A DNA stretch of 39,702 bases from an uncultured Eubacterium sp. (GCA_910583555.1 CAJTXO010000027.1:1-39702); one strand, 5' to 3'; shown: positions 1 through 9,343, counted from the stretch's first letter. Notes: a model not told the origin generated them from the letters alone. A program made the numbers and translations.

Positions 1-94
1 TATTTATGCGGATTTGGTAGCTATGTTAGACATTAGGTTCACGGATTCAGGTATACATTAAGAAAATACTAGCAAAAGAAAGAAGGATCAAATC

Positions 95-427
95 ATGGCT
101 ACATCAGCACAGGCTTACGAATTTATGTCAGAACAGTTAAACAAGGTGGGGGATATTACCACCCGGAAAATGATGGGGGAATATCTCGTGTATTTCAGAC
201 AAAAACTCATAGGAAATATATGCGACGGGCAACTGTATTTGAAACCGACGGACTCTGCCCTGCGTTTATTACCCGACGCAGACCGGGACTATCCGTACGA
301 GGGTTCCAAGACAAAGATGATCATCATGGATGACCCGGAAAATACGGAACTTCTGACTACCGTTTTACATGCGATGTATGAGGAACTGCCGGAACCGAAA
401 ACCAAAAAGGCCAAGTCAAAAAAATAG
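95..427 (+). CDS. TfoX/Sxy N-terminal domain protein
   Basis: This 110-residue protein consists almost entirely of a TfoX N-terminal domain. Recognisable stretches are TRKMMGEYLVYF near residue 23 and, after the glycine-rich turn, GNICDGQLYLKP, followed by the C-terminal half MDDPENTELLTTVLHAMYEEL. The tail is a lysine-rich extension (KPKTKKAKSKK-like), which could contact nucleic acid. Full TfoX proteins of Gammaproteobacteria regulate competence, but stand-alone N-terminal-domain proteins are common in Firmicutes and have no settled role, so no competence function is claimed. A GAAGGA ribosome binding site lies 8 nt before the ATG. The gene is convergent with the AraC gene and only 1 nt separates their ends, so no terminator fits between them. 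Confidence 0.85.
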   Translation: MATSAQAYEFMSEQLNKVGDITTRKMMGEYLVYFRQKLIGNICDGQLYLKPTDSALRLLPDADRDYPYEGSKTKMIIMDDPENTELLTTVLHAMYEELPEPKTKKAKSKK

Positions 428-428
428 A

Positions 429-1292
429 TCATGTCAGGTTCTTCTTATATTGACCGGGCGGCATCCCCACCTGCTTTTTAAAGCTTCGGATAAAATTTGA
501 ATAATCGCAGAACCCGGATCCCTCTCCGGCTTCGGATACACTGCTGCCCGCAGCGAGCAGTTCTTTTGCGCGCCCGATCTTCTGCCCGAGTATGTATTCC
601 CTGAGCGACAATCCGGTGTGGCGCTTGAACTGCAGGCTGATATAATTACTGCTGTAGTTCAAGTCACGGCTTATTGACGCCAACGAGATGTCTTCTGTCA
701 CATGTTCTTTTACATACTGCATCGTATTCGATACGAGCGCGGGCATGATATCATCGCGCTTCCACTCATTCGAATGCTGAAATAACTGGCAGGTGAATAA
801 AAGCAGTTCTGTCAGATAATGCATACCCAACAGGTCGCTTCCAAATTCAGTGGACGCGGATGTCTCCCGGTACCGGTCTGCCAATTTGATATACGTTGTG
901 CTCTCATAAGCTGATACGTGCGCGCTGCCGCCCTGCTCCCGGCAGATCCGGTCGCGGAAGCACGCCTCAAGGTCGGTTGTTTCCGTGGAAAGTATACTCA
1001 GTGCCTCGGATGAGATATAGAGGCTGATCCGTTCATACGTTGTATCATCTGTCACGATACAGCGGTGCATCTGACCGGGACGGATGACGATACAGTCGCC
1101 GGGCGTCAATGCAAAACAGCGCTGTTCCACATAAAACCTCGTACTTCCCTGCACATAAAAGTATATTTCGTACACACTATGGCTGTGGTAGACCGGATGC
1201 GGCCCGGTAAACAGATCGTTCGAAATATTATGTTCACACAATATATTGCCGAGCGGCTCGCTTGCTACCATTTGTTCCATCGACAGTTCCAT
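429..1292 (-). CDS. AraC-family transcriptional regulator
   Basis: This 287-residue regulator has an N-terminal cupin-like sensing domain (about residues 25-110; YHSHSVYEIYFYVQG and GDCIVIRPGQMHR are typical) and a C-terminal pair of AraC helix-turn-helices (about 185-285). The second HTH shows the family signature GFCDYSNFIRSFKKQVGMPPGQYKK. Proteins of this architecture usually sense a sugar or glycoside and switch on nearby carbohydrate genes. The secreted GH115 enzyme and the beta-galactosidase in this window are plausible targets, but no operator could be matched. It starts 23 nt after the kinase gene on the same strand, so it is probably the third gene of the response regulator-kinase-AraC unit. 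Confidence 0.9.
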   Translation of the reverse strand: MELSMEQMVASEPLGNILCEHNISNDLFTGPHPVYHSHSVYEIYFYVQGSTRFYVEQRCFALTPGDCIVIRPGQMHRCIVTDDTTYERISLYISSEALSILSTETTDLEACFRDRICREQGGSAHVSAYESTTYIKLADRYRETSASTEFGSDLLGMHYLTELLLFTCQLFQHSNEWKRDDIMPALVSNTMQYVKEHVTEDISLASISRDLNYSSNYISLQFKRHTGLSLREYILGQKIGRAKELLAAGSSVSEAGEGSGFCDYSNFIRSFKKQVGMPPGQYKKNLT

Positions 1293-1315
1293 CTGATTTC
1301 CCCGCTTTCCTGATA

Positions 1316-2056
1316 CTATCCAGCCTGGCGGCCAAGTCCCAGCATGATCTCCGTGACAAAAACCCCATCTTCGTGCTGCCTGTTCAGATATCCGTTGTAA
1401 CGCTTGACCACACGGTCCACCCGCATCAGGCCAAATCCGTGCTCGCCGGCCTTTACCGACAGATACGAATTCCCCTGCTTTTTCACATCATCGCTCATCG
1501 AATTGGACACATAAATATACAGCTGCTCTTTTAAAATGTCGATATAAACGCGGATAAACTGCCTTTCGCCCTCCGCTTCCCTCTCACACGCCTCGATCGC
1601 GTTATCCAGCAGATTTCCGATGATGACACACAGGTCTACCTCGGATATGGGCATCTCCTTTGGCACAAATGCTTTCGCGTTCACTTCGATCTTTTTGGAT
1701 TTCGCCACGCCGAGCTTGCTGTTAAGGATCGCGTCGATACGTACATTTCCCGTCTTGACCACCGTATCCACTGCCGTCAGGTCGTCGTCCAGTTCATCGA
1801 GATACTGCTCCAGTTCCCCATACTGTCCCAGGGCCAGATGCGCCTTCATCGTCTGGATATGGTGCTTATAGTCATGCCGCCAGCCGCGTACCTGGCGGTA
1901 CATATTTTCTACTTCCTCACAGTGTTTGCGGATCAAGTCGCTCTGATAATCGGAAATTCGCCTGTCCACAAAAACAGAAACCATCTTCCAGAGACCAAAT
2001 AGGACGGTCGCCAGAACGATAATCCCCAGACAGCCCCATACCCATACCGATCCCAT
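1316..2056 (-). CDS. GHKL-type sensor histidine kinase (AgrC/LytS-like)
   Basis: The 246-residue kinase has a single N-terminal membrane helix (about residues 8-30), a short coiled linker, a phosphoacceptor region QVRGWRHDYKHHIQ with the likely histidine at 61, an N box IIGNLLDNAIEAC and a G box EHGFGLMRVDRVV. This is the HPK10/GHKL arrangement that pairs with LytTR response regulators. AgrC-type kinases usually have six or seven membrane helices. One helix means the sensor half is missing or that sensing is done through a partner such as the ABC exporter. The gene follows the response regulator by 15 nt. A broken, internally deleted copy of this same gene lies at 7369-7480. Confidence 0.88.
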   Translation of the reverse strand: MGSVWVWGCLGIIVLATVLFGLWKMVSVFVDRRISDYQSDLIRKHCEEVENMYRQVRGWRHDYKHHIQTMKAHLALGQYGELEQYLDELDDDLTAVDTVVKTGNVRIDAILNSKLGVAKSKKIEVNAKAFVPKEMPISEVDLCVIIGNLLDNAIEACEREAEGERQFIRVYIDILKEQLYIYVSNSMSDDVKKQGNSYLSVKAGEHGFGLMRVDRVVKRYNGYLNRQHEDGVFVTEIMLGLGRQAG

Positions 2057-2071
2057 ACCTCACATCCCCTC

Positions 2072-2791
2072 TCATTTCCGACTATAAAAATGGATGAACG
2101 CTTCATTGACCTCCCTGCGGCTTCTCCGGCTGAGCGGGATCTGCTCCCCGCCGTCCAATACCAGTTCTGTTTTATCGATCCGCGCCACATACAGCAGATT
2201 TACCAGATAAGAACGGTGGCAGAGGACAAATAGTCCCCCGCCTGACAGCCGTTCCTGCCAGACGCCGATTCCCTCCCTGACACGGTAAACCGATTGTTTC
2301 ACATGCACTTCTGTCTCGTGGGAAAATGCCTCGATATATGTGATGTCTTTTGCGCGGATCCGCATGGAAGCGCCTTCTGCTTCCACCAGACAGACCTGTC
2401 CGTCTCCCGCCTGTTCCCGCCCGTCTGTGATCCGCTCCATGCAGATGGCGACCTTCTGTTTATCTAACGGTTTCACGAGATAGTGCAGTGCCGCCACCTC
2501 GTACCCTTCCTGCAGGTAGTCGGTAATCCCTGTCGTAAATACGATCGCCACCCTGCCGTCCTGTTCGCGGATGCGTCTGGCAAGCTCCACCCCGTCGATG
2601 CCAGGCATCTGAATATCGAGAAACAGCGCATCCCACACACGGTTTTCCTCCCACTCAAATAAAAAACTCTCCGCATTTGAAAAAAACTGAAACTGGCAGC
2701 GGATCTGGTTTTTCGCCGACCACTCCCCGATATACTGCACCAGCAGGTCCGCATGGGCACTTTCGTCCTCCACAATAGCTATGTTTAACAT
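2072..2791 (-). CDS. LytTR-family response regulator
   Basis: An N-terminal receiver domain (acidic pair in MLNIAIVEDE; phosphoacceptor Asp near residue 59 in FLDIQMPG; switch Lys in HYLVKPLDK) is followed by a LytTR DNA-binding domain (about 140-238; VCHRSYLVNL-type core and PLSRRSRREVNEAF near the end). This is the AgrA/VirR type, which binds 9-bp direct repeats about 21 bp apart. Exactly such repeats occur at 3102-3132 and 11272-11302. The frame is open upstream to 2827. I prefer the ATG at 2791 because a TATAAT box at 2838-2843 puts the transcription start near 2831, and because family members begin MLNIAIVEDE. Its own promoter lies inside an exporter remnant. Confidence 0.87.
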   Translation of the reverse strand: MLNIAIVEDESAHADLLVQYIGEWSAKNQIRCQFQFFSNAESFLFEWEENRVWDALFLDIQMPGIDGVELARRIREQDGRVAIVFTTGITDYLQEGYEVAALHYLVKPLDKQKVAICMERITDGREQAGDGQVCLVEAEGASMRIRAKDITYIEAFSHETEVHVKQSVYRVREGIGVWQERLSGGGLFVLCHRSYLVNLLYVARIDKTELVLDGGEQIPLSRRSRREVNEAFIHFYSRK

Positions 2792-2837
2792 CTCCGAATC
2801 GTTCTCCATTCTGACTGTGTTCACCATAATACCGCCA

Positions 2838-2866
2838 TTATATCAGAAAACCAATCCGGATGCAAA
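2838..2866 (-). promoter_or_regulatory. Predicted promoter of the response regulator operon
   Basis: On the minus strand a perfect TATAAT (2838-2843) lies 17 bp from TTGCAT (2861-2866). It sits in the remnant exporter sequence just upstream of the response regulator and would start transcription near 2831. This argues for a start codon downstream of 2827. Confidence 0.45.
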
Positions 2867-2875
2867 CTACTGGCT

Positions 2876-3000
2876 ACACTTCTGCCTTCCTGTAATACTA
2901 GACGTTCCCCAAATCCGGCGCGTTCCAGACAGTCCCTGACCCGGTCCTCGTCATATTCCGAAGAAACCGCGACATTTTCCGCCACAGAGAAATCGAACCT
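2876..3000 (-). pseudogene. Internally deleted remnant of the second ABC exporter gene
   Basis: About 100 nt (2903-2998) encode FDFSVAENVAVSSEYDEDRV and the following residues to GFGERL. They are nearly the same as the intact exporter at 7427-9343, where the sequence lies just after the Q-loop region. A second short block (2876-2900) matches the 3' end of that exporter gene (YYRKEE), but in another reading frame and with the whole signature/Walker B region missing between the blocks. The ORF that spans it cannot make a functional ATPase. With the LytTR promoter at 3065-3132 it marks an eroded copy of the exporter operon head. Confidence 0.8.
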
Positions 3001-3064
3001 CTCACCTTTGCATGTTACGTTCACGCCAAGCCGATTTCCGTTCTACCGATCCCGTCGTAGCTAC

Positions 3065-3132
3065 AGTATAACATAGACTATACCCAGAACGAACAAAAAA
3101 ACACAAACGGCATGTCACGATGCGCGAATGGT
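3065..3132 (-). promoter_or_regulatory. LytTR-type operator and promoter, copy 1
   Basis: Read on minus, two related 10-mers, ACCATTCGCG (3123-3132) and GCCGTTTGTG (3102-3111), start 21 bp apart, two helical turns. That matches the 9-bp repeat plus 12-bp spacing bound by AgrA-type LytTR regulators. A TATACT -10 box lies at 3065-3070 and the -35 region is poor, as expected for an activated promoter. The distance from proximal repeat to -10 is identical in the copy at 11235-11302. It now faces only the exporter remnant and then the response regulator. Confidence 0.6.
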
Positions 3133-3317
3133 CTTTTCGGCCCAAACTGTTGACTGAAAAAAGTTACACCATGTCCTCGTGCCACTTTTGCGGAAACTGT
3201 CACATAGTATATACTCGCGCAATATTTAGTCCCTGATATGCAAGGATTCTATCACGAGATTATGGTACAATGTAGGCAGAAGCAAGAAAACAGCGATCGA
3301 TCCGCTTCCATGATCAA

Positions 3318-3364
3318 AGGCGGAAATACAAAAAGGCATTCCGCCTGTAAGCACGAACCCGTGC
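3318..3364 (+). other. Two hairpins in the GH115 mRNA leader
   Basis: AGGCGGAA (3318-3325) pairs perfectly with TTCCGCCT (3339-3346), and GCACG (3351-3355) pairs with CGTGC (3360-3364) around a 4-nt loop. Both end just upstream of the AAAGGAG ribosome binding site. No T-tract follows, so they are not a terminator. They may stabilise the mRNA or modulate its translation. The remainder of 3025-3380 holds the copy 1 LytTR operator and a possible -10 box (TACAAT) near 3267 with no good -35. Confidence 0.4.
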
Positions 3365-3380
3365 AGAAAGGAGAAGTAAG

Positions 3381-6300
3381 ATGAAAAGGAAAACACTGGC
3401 TTTACTCCTGATTCTTACAATGGTTTTAACAATGGAAAATATGTTTATCCCCCATTCAAAAACGAATACAGCCCAGGCAGCTACTGACAAAACAGAAACG
3501 AACAACATCACACAAACAAAAGCAGGCGGAGGCGTCCTCGGGACAACAGACGGTTTTCGCCTCAGCGATGGGCAAAGCACCTCTTCTGTTTATATTGATA
3601 CCGCGCACGAAGAGATCAGCGCCGACGGTGCTAAAAAAATCAGCGCTGACGGTGCTAACAGCGACAATCAATACTGCGGCCTGAAGCTCATCGCCGACAC
3701 ATTTGCCGGCGACGTCGGTCTTGTGACGGGCGCTCCTGCCGAAGTCATCACAAACGCGGCGGACTTATCCGGACATGTCATCATCGCCGGAACGATCGGG
3801 CACAACGATGTCATCGACGCCCTGATCGCGAACGGGAAGATCGACGTCTCCGGCCTTTACAAAAACGGGCAATTGAAGTGGGACTGTTACCAGATGCAGT
3901 TTGTAAGCGGTGACATTCTTTCCTCGTGTGGATACCCGGGCGTGGAGCAGGCGCTCGTCATCACCGGCTCGAACAAACGCGGAGCCATGTACGGCATGTT
4001 CCATATCTCGGAACACATCGGCGTATCGGCCTGGGTCTATATGGCGGACGCCGTGCCGGCTAAATACTCTGCCGTCTATCTGGATCCCGGCCTGCTGGCC
4101 TTTAACCGCGAAACGATGTATCTTGCCAAAGAACCTTCCGTCAAATACCGCGGGTTCTTTATCAACGACGAATCCCCTTCGTTCACCGGCTGGGCAAATA
4201 AAGCGTTCGGCGGCCTGAACGAAGACTGCTATCAGCACGTATTTGAACTCATCATCCGCATGAAAGCCAATTACCTGTGGCCGGCCATGTGGGGAAACAG
4301 CTTTTCCGACGAGGGGAAATCCCGCGACTTCCGTCTGGCAAATGCGGTTCTCGCGGACGCGTATGGTGTATGTATGGGAACGTCCCACCACGAAGCCTGC
4401 CACCGCGCCGGCGTCGAGTGGCAGAAAAAATTCCGCACCTATGGCAAGAGCAACGCCTGGGATTATACGAAAAACGCCGACGCGATCTACCAGTTCTGGA
4501 AAGGCGGCATCGAGCGGAACGGCAATTTTGAGACAACGATCACAATGGGAATGCGCGGGGAAGCGGACAGCGCCCTAAAAGGCGGCGTACAGGAAAACAT
4601 CGATCTTCTCAAACGGATCATTTCCGACCAGAATGAGATCATCGGCCAGTACGAGGCAGAACATCCGGACTCAAAAACGAAAGACGCCCCCAAAATCTAC
4701 ATTCCTTACAGCGAAAACGAGGAATACTTTTACGGGCCGGACGACGGCAGCATTGACGGCCTGAATAAATGGGACGGCCTCGACGACGTAACGATCATGC
4801 TGACGGACGACAATTACGGAAATCTTCGTTCGATCCCGGAAGAAAGCGCGCGAAACCGGGCGGCCGGCTGGGGACTTTACTACCACCTGGACGGCCATGT
4901 CGGTACGGGCGCCTACGAATGGGTCAGTTCCACCCAGCTCGAACATATCTGGGACCAGCTGACGATGGCGTATGACTATAACATACGCGACATATGGGTT
5001 GTCAATGTCGGGGACATCAAACCGGTGGAGATGGAACTAAATTACGCGATGGATCTCGCCTATGACATGGAGCGCTGGGGACAGCCGAACACCGCCGAAA
5101 CCTATCGCAAACATTGGCTTCAAAACCAGCTCGGCGAAAAGGAAAACTGCCCGGATGAAGTCGCGGAAGGCGTAGCGGACTGTGTGGCAGATTTCCTGAA
5201 GATCAGCACATACCGAAAAGCAGAGTACGTCAAATCGACGCTTTACAGCAACACGAACTACAACGAAGCACAGGAAGTACTCGATCTGTGCCTGCGGACG
5301 ATCGAGAAAACCAAGTCCTATTATGATACATACTTCAAGGGAACGGACTGGGATGACGCCTATTACCAGATCGTTTATTACCAGGCCGTCGCGACCGCTA
5401 ACGTCACGCGCATGATGATCTTCAAATCGATGAATGATTTTTACGGCGAACAAAAAAGTTCCCTGGCCAATGTCTATGCGGCACTTGTGGAGGAATGTGT
5501 CGCGCTGGACAAAGAACTGACCGATTACTATAACAATACAATGTCAGATGGAAAGTGGTCTAAGATGATGTCTTCGCCCCACGTCGGTTTTGTCACATGG
5601 AATTCCGACGGATGGAGTTATCCGAAAGGGGAAGAGATCCCGCTTTCGGAAGACGCGAACATGCTCGTCTCGCCGGACGGCGATCCAGACGCCTATGGAT
5701 CGGGAACCGTTTCCCTTCCTGTATTTACAAATACAGGGAAAGAACGCCGCTGCATTACGATGAGCAACGGCGGCACGAACGACTATACGTTTACCGTCGG
5801 CACGCTCGCCGACTGGATCCAGATTACCGATAAAGAGGGAAATCAGATCGTGAACGGAGGCACCGTTTCGGACGCCGCATATTTTTACGTATCGGTCGAC
5901 TGGTCAAAAGTCCGCTCTGACAAAACGGGCACAGTCGTGATCAAAGGAAACGGCCAGACCGTCAAACTGAACGTGGAAGCCAGTTATACAGAATACAAAA
6001 GCAAGGGTGTCAAGACACATTTTGAGAGCCAGGATGTCGTGACGATCGAGGGCGAGGAATACATCACAGCCAAACCATCGGCAAACGGCGTTTCCTGGGG
6101 ACGAATCGACGGCTACGGCAGATACCGCTCGGCGATGAAAATGTTCCCGACAACCGAGAGTTTTACCGTCAGGACGGGAAAAACCACGGAGGTAAAAACC
6201 GGCAGCCAGACACGCATTGTCACCGAGTATGAAGCACCGACAGACGCGCCATACATGGAATACCGGGTATATGTGGATGAGGACGGGGACTATACCTTTA

Positions 6301-7346
6301 CTGCCTACACCACGACGACAAACAATATATTCAAACCGTCGGACTGGGGATATGTCCCGGTAGAACTTTTCTACGGCATACAGGTCGATGACAACCCGAT
6401 CCAGAACATCAACTCCCTTCCGGACGGAAAATATATCTCCTACGCCGCCGATGGCGATAACCGCTGGAAAGACGGTATCATGAATAACATCCATGTTTCC
6501 GCTTCCAAAGAATACATGTCCGCGGGCGTCCACACGGTCCGCTTTTACGGCATGCACGCCGGACTGGGACTCGAGCGTCTCGTCATCAGTAACGAGCCGT
6601 TAAAGGAAAGCTATCTCGGTCCGCAGAAAACATTTATGCTTGATTATGATGTGATCCCGCAGCAAAAACCAGGCGTGCACTTTGAAGCTGCTGCCGGGAC
6701 ATTACAGTACGGCAAGCCATCTGATCTTTCGTCCATTACGGATCCTGAGGACAAAAACAATCCGTCGGATCCGGTCATCGAGGAAACGCCGATCCCAAAG
6801 CCCGCTGAGCCGACGCCGGACACCACAGGCGGCAGCAATCCGCCGCAAAATACCGCGCCGCAGGGTGTACCATCTCAGTCTGGTTCTCCCACAGGACCGG
6901 CAAACAAGACGGCGGCCCCTGCTGCCCAGAATGGGAAGGCTGTAAAAGGAAAGACTTACTCCGCTGGCGGCATGCGCTATAAAGTCCTCTCGCTCAGTAA
7001 AAGCGGCGGTACGGTTTCCGTAAACGGTACATCAAAAAAGAATCGGAAACGAGCCGTTATACCTGCTGTCGTGAAAATCAAAGGGGGGACATTTAAAGTG
7101 ACGGAAATCGGCAAAAATTCTTTCCGGGCCTGCCGGAACCTGACGAACCTCACGATCGGGAGCAATATAAAGAAAATCGGAGCCGGAGCGTTCCGGGGAT
7201 GTGCCCGACTCAAACAGGTAACGATCCGCTCAAAACAGCTTGTGCGTGTGGGAAAACAAGCCTTTGCCGGTATTTCCCGCAGCGTTTCCATGAAGCTGCC
7301 GGCGAAAAAGCGCAGGAAATATAAGTCGATGCTGCAGATCGGGTAA
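3381..7346 (+). CDS. Secreted GH115-family alpha-glucuronidase with LRR_5 tail
   Basis: The 1321-residue protein starts with a signal peptide (KRK, then a leucine-rich core, cleavage likely after AQA near residue 34). A GH115 catalytic region follows (about 250-600) with family blocks KYRGFFINDESPS, FELIIRMKANYLWPAMWG, GTSHHEACHRAG and TMGMRGEAD. Next come a beta-sandwich segment (about 785-870), a GH115 C-terminal carbohydrate-binding-like domain (about 890-1090), a Pro/Thr/Ser-rich linker (1115-1180) and a BspA-type leucine-rich LRR_5 domain (about 1220-1305; EIGKNSFRACRNLTNLTI). GH115 enzymes remove (4-O-methyl)glucuronic acid from xylan. The LRR tail is typical of gut Firmicutes surface or adhesion proteins and is unusual on a glycosidase. 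There is no LPxTG anchor. AAAGGAG lies 7 nt before the ATG. Confidence 0.9.
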   Translation: MKRKTLALLLILTMVLTMENMFIPHSKTNTAQAATDKTETNNITQTKAGGGVLGTTDGFRLSDGQSTSSVYIDTAHEEISADGAKKISADGANSDNQYCGLKLIADTFAGDVGLVTGAPAEVITNAADLSGHVIIAGTIGHNDVIDALIANGKIDVSGLYKNGQLKWDCYQMQFVSGDILSSCGYPGVEQALVITGSNKRGAMYGMFHISEHIGVSAWVYMADAVPAKYSAVYLDPGLLAFNRETMYLAKEPSVKYRGFFINDESPSFTGWANKAFGGLNEDCYQHVFELIIRMKANYLWPAMWGNSFSDEGKSRDFRLANAVLADAYGVCMGTSHHEACHRAGVEWQKKFRTYGKSNAWDYTKNADAIYQFWKGGIERNGNFETTITMGMRGEADSALKGGVQENIDLLKRIISDQNEIIGQYEAEHPDSKTKDAPKIYIPYSENEEYFYGPDDGSIDGLNKWDGLDDVTIMLTDDNYGNLRSIPEESARNRAAGWGLYYHLDGHVGTGAYEWVSSTQLEHIWDQLTMAYDYNIRDIWVVNVGDIKPVEMELNYAMDLAYDMERWGQPNTAETYRKHWLQNQLGEKENCPDEVAEGVADCVADFLKISTYRKAEYVKSTLYSNTNYNEAQEVLDLCLRTIEKTKSYYDTYFKGTDWDDAYYQIVYYQAVATANVTRMMIFKSMNDFYGEQKSSLANVYAALVEECVALDKELTDYYNNTMSDGKWSKMMSSPHVGFVTWNSDGWSYPKGEEIPLSEDANMLVSPDGDPDAYGSGTVSLPVFTNTGKERRCITMSNGGTNDYTFTVGTLADWIQITDKEGNQIVNGGTVSDAAYFYVSVDWSKVRSDKTGTVVIKGNGQTVKLNVEASYTEYKSKGVKTHFESQDVVTIEGEEYITAKPSANGVSWGRIDGYGRYRSAMKMFPTTESFTVRTGKTTEVKTGSQTRIVTEYEAPTDAPYMEYRVYVDEDGDYTFTAYTTTTNNIFKPSDWGYVPVELFYGIQVDDNPIQNINSLPDGKYISYAADGDNRWKDGIMNNIHVSASKEYMSAGVHTVRFYGMHAGLGLERLVISNEPLKESYLGPQKTFMLDYDVIPQQKPGVHFEAAAGTLQYGKPSDLSSITDPEDKNNPSDPVIEETPIPKPAEPTPDTTGGSNPPQNTAPQGVPSQSGSPTGPANKTAAPAAQNGKAVKGKTYSAGGMRYKVLSLSKSGGTVSVNGTSKKNRKRAVIPAVVKIKGGTFKVTEIGKNSFRACRNLTNLTIGSNIKKIGAGAFRGCARLKQVTIRSKQLVRVGKQAFAGISRSVSMKLPAKKRRKYKSMLQIG

Positions 7347-7368
7347 CATTCCCTGATTTTACACCGAC

Positions 7369-7480
7369 AGGTACGAAATCCCCTGTTTTCTCACCGCATC
7401 GCTCATCAAATTGGACACATACATATTCAAGATACTGTTCCAGTTTTCTTTACTGCTCCAGAGCAAGATGCGCCTGCTTC
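7369..7480 (-). pseudogene. Remnant of the GHKL kinase gene fused to the exporter 3' end
   Basis: Positions 7369-7427 match the kinase gene around 1452-1525 (the VSNSMSDDVKKQG region), and 7430-7480 match 1797-1847 (the HLALGQYGELEQYL region). The roughly 280 nt between them are missing. The fragment directly abuts the 3' end of the exporter gene, so the last residues of that protein are read from kinase DNA in a different frame. This mirrors the exporter remnant found beside the intact kinase. Confidence 0.75.
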
Positions 7481-9343
7481 TTCTTTCCTGTAATACTGCG
7501 CCTGCGCCGTCCACATTTGATGATACAAGCCATCCTCGTCCTCCATCAGTTTTTCATGAGATCCCCTCTGCACGATCTCCCCGCCGTCAAACACGACGAT
7601 ATCCTCACAAAAACGGCAGGAGGACAGGCGGTGGGAAATATAAACTGCCGTCTTCGTTCCCACCATCTCGTTAAACGCTGAATAGATCTCGTACTCCGCG
7701 ATCGGATCAAGCGCCGCTGTGGGCTCATCCAGCAAAATAAAGGGAGAATCCCGGTATAGCGCGCGGGCGATCGCGATCTTCTGTTTCTCCCCGCCGGACA
7801 TTTTCACCCCGTCGTCATACTGTTCTCCCACATAAGTACCAACCCCCTGTTCCAACGTTTCCAGCCGTTCCCCAAATCCGGCGCGTTCCAGGCAGTCCCT
7901 TACCCTGTCCTCATCATATTCCGAAGAAACGGCGACATTCTCCGCCACGGAGAAATCAAACATCGAAAAGTCCTGGAACACGACCGAAAACAATTCCATA
8001 TATTCCCGGTAATCATATTTCCTCACATCTACGCCATTCAAACGGATCTCCCCCTCTGTGGGGTCGTACAGCCGGCACAAAAGTTTGATCATCGTCGTCT
8101 TTCCGGATCCATTTTTCCCGACGAGCGCCATCTTCTCCCCAATCCGCATTTTCAGGGAGAAATTCCGGAGCGCGTACTCGCTGTTTCCCGGATAGCGGAA
8201 TGACACGTTGCAAAATTCAATCTCGTACTCGTTATCCCTTCGCTTCTCCACCGGAAGTTTTCCCCGGTAAAGCTTTCCTTCCGAATCCAGAAATTCAAAG
8301 GTCGAACTTTGCTTGCGCGCCACCAGCAAAAATGCCGACAGCCTGCTGATGATCTGCTGGATGGATGTCGTCAGGCGTTCAAAACAGGCGGCATAGCGGA
8401 CCAGATCCCCGACAAGTACGCTTCCTCCGACCGCCATGAGCGTCAGAAAAAAATAGCAGATCCCGCTCACCCCGGCACCAAATACATTGCCAAATACTTC
8501 CTTTTTTCCGCTCTCCCTCGCCATATCCGTCTCTTTTTGCTTTAAGAATTCCTTCCCGTGTTCTATCATATATTCTTCCAGAAGCGGCTTCGCATTATAC
8601 AATTTTACGTCTTTCCGGTTTTCCGGCGTAATACCATTAAATATCACGAAAAACCACATCAGGTTTATTTTTTCCGGCTCATTTTTCGGCCACCTCTGCA
8701 TGATCACATGAAGTTTTTCACCGAAATAACCGGACCCAATCGCATAAATGACGATGACTGCCGCCAGTACCCCAAAATACACATACGTAATAACGCTCCG
8801 GTTCTCCCACAGACCGTTTATGACAGGAACCATCATCCCGACCGCAAATAGTGCATTGAACAAATGGAATAAAATGTCTTCGATACATGTATACGCCCCG
8901 TGGATGCCATCTCCCCAGTTATTATCCTCCTGCATCCGGCTGTACAGTTCATTCATATACGGGCTTTCCAGATCCGGCCAGTCCATCTCCATGCGCTTCC
9001 CGTTTTTCCGGATGGATATCAGATCCCAGGACATTTCCTTGATCCGCTCGCATTTCGTCCGTATCCATCCGGAAAGGATACTTAATACAAACGCAGCAGC
9101 CAGCCAGAACACTGTTTGGTACACCAGTTCCCTCATCTGCATCCCTTTTGTCAATCCGTTCAGCACCATAGCAGACACATAAATACCGATATAGCTTCCG
9201 GCAATCGTAAACATCTGTAACAGAACCACCATCGGCACAAAGTTACGATTCAGCCGCCACACCTCCTGCCACAGTCTGCGGCTGACCTCCACCTTTTCGT
9301 GAAAGGTAAGCTTCTCCGTCAGATCTTTACTCATAACACGCAT
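7427..9343 (-). CDS. ABC exporter half-transporter (membrane + ATPase), second subunit
   Basis: About 638 residues: an N-terminal six-helix exporter membrane domain (about 30-330) and a C-terminal ATPase with Walker A GKNGSGKTT, Q-loop VVFQDFSMFDFS, signature MSGGEKQKIAIAR, Walker B FILLDEPTAALDP and H-loop YISHRLSS, all intact. The frame is open to GTG at 9352. The ATG at 9343 is preferred because AAGGGGG lies 8 nt before it. It overlaps the end of the first exporter gene, so the two are translationally coupled and probably form a heterodimer. The last 16 or so residues (after YYRKEE) are read out of frame from a kinase gene remnant, so the native C-terminus has been replaced. The exported substrate is unknown. 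LytTR control suggests a peptide or antimicrobial. Confidence 0.9.
   Translation of the reverse strand: MRVMSKDLTEKLTFHEKVEVSRRLWQEVWRLNRNFVPMVVLLQMFTIAGSYIGIYVSAMVLNGLTKGMQMRELVYQTVFWLAAAFVLSILSGWIRTKCERIKEMSWDLISIRKNGKRMEMDWPDLESPYMNELYSRMQEDNNWGDGIHGAYTCIEDILFHLFNALFAVGMMVPVINGLWENRSVITYVYFGVLAAVIVIYAIGSGYFGEKLHVIMQRWPKNEPEKINLMWFFVIFNGITPENRKDVKLYNAKPLLEEYMIEHGKEFLKQKETDMARESGKKEVFGNVFGAGVSGICYFFLTLMAVGGSVLVGDLVRYAACFERLTTSIQQIISRLSAFLLVARKQSSTFEFLDSEGKLYRGKLPVEKRRDNEYEIEFCNVSFRYPGNSEYALRNFSLKMRIGEKMALVGKNGSGKTTMIKLLCRLYDPTEGEIRLNGVDVRKYDYREYMELFSVVFQDFSMFDFSVAENVAVSSEYDEDRVRDCLERAGFGERLETLEQGVGTYVGEQYDDGVKMSGGEKQKIAIARALYRDSPFILLDEPTAALDPIAEYEIYSAFNEMVGTKTAVYISHRLSSCRFCEDIVVFDGGEIVQRGSHEKLMEDEDGLYHQMWTAQAQYYRKEEAGASCSGAVKKTGTVS

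Noticed and set aside
2821..3024. 67-codon ORF as a real gene
   Set aside because: It is a scrambled piece of the exporter gene containing an internal segment plus an out-of-frame 3' end.
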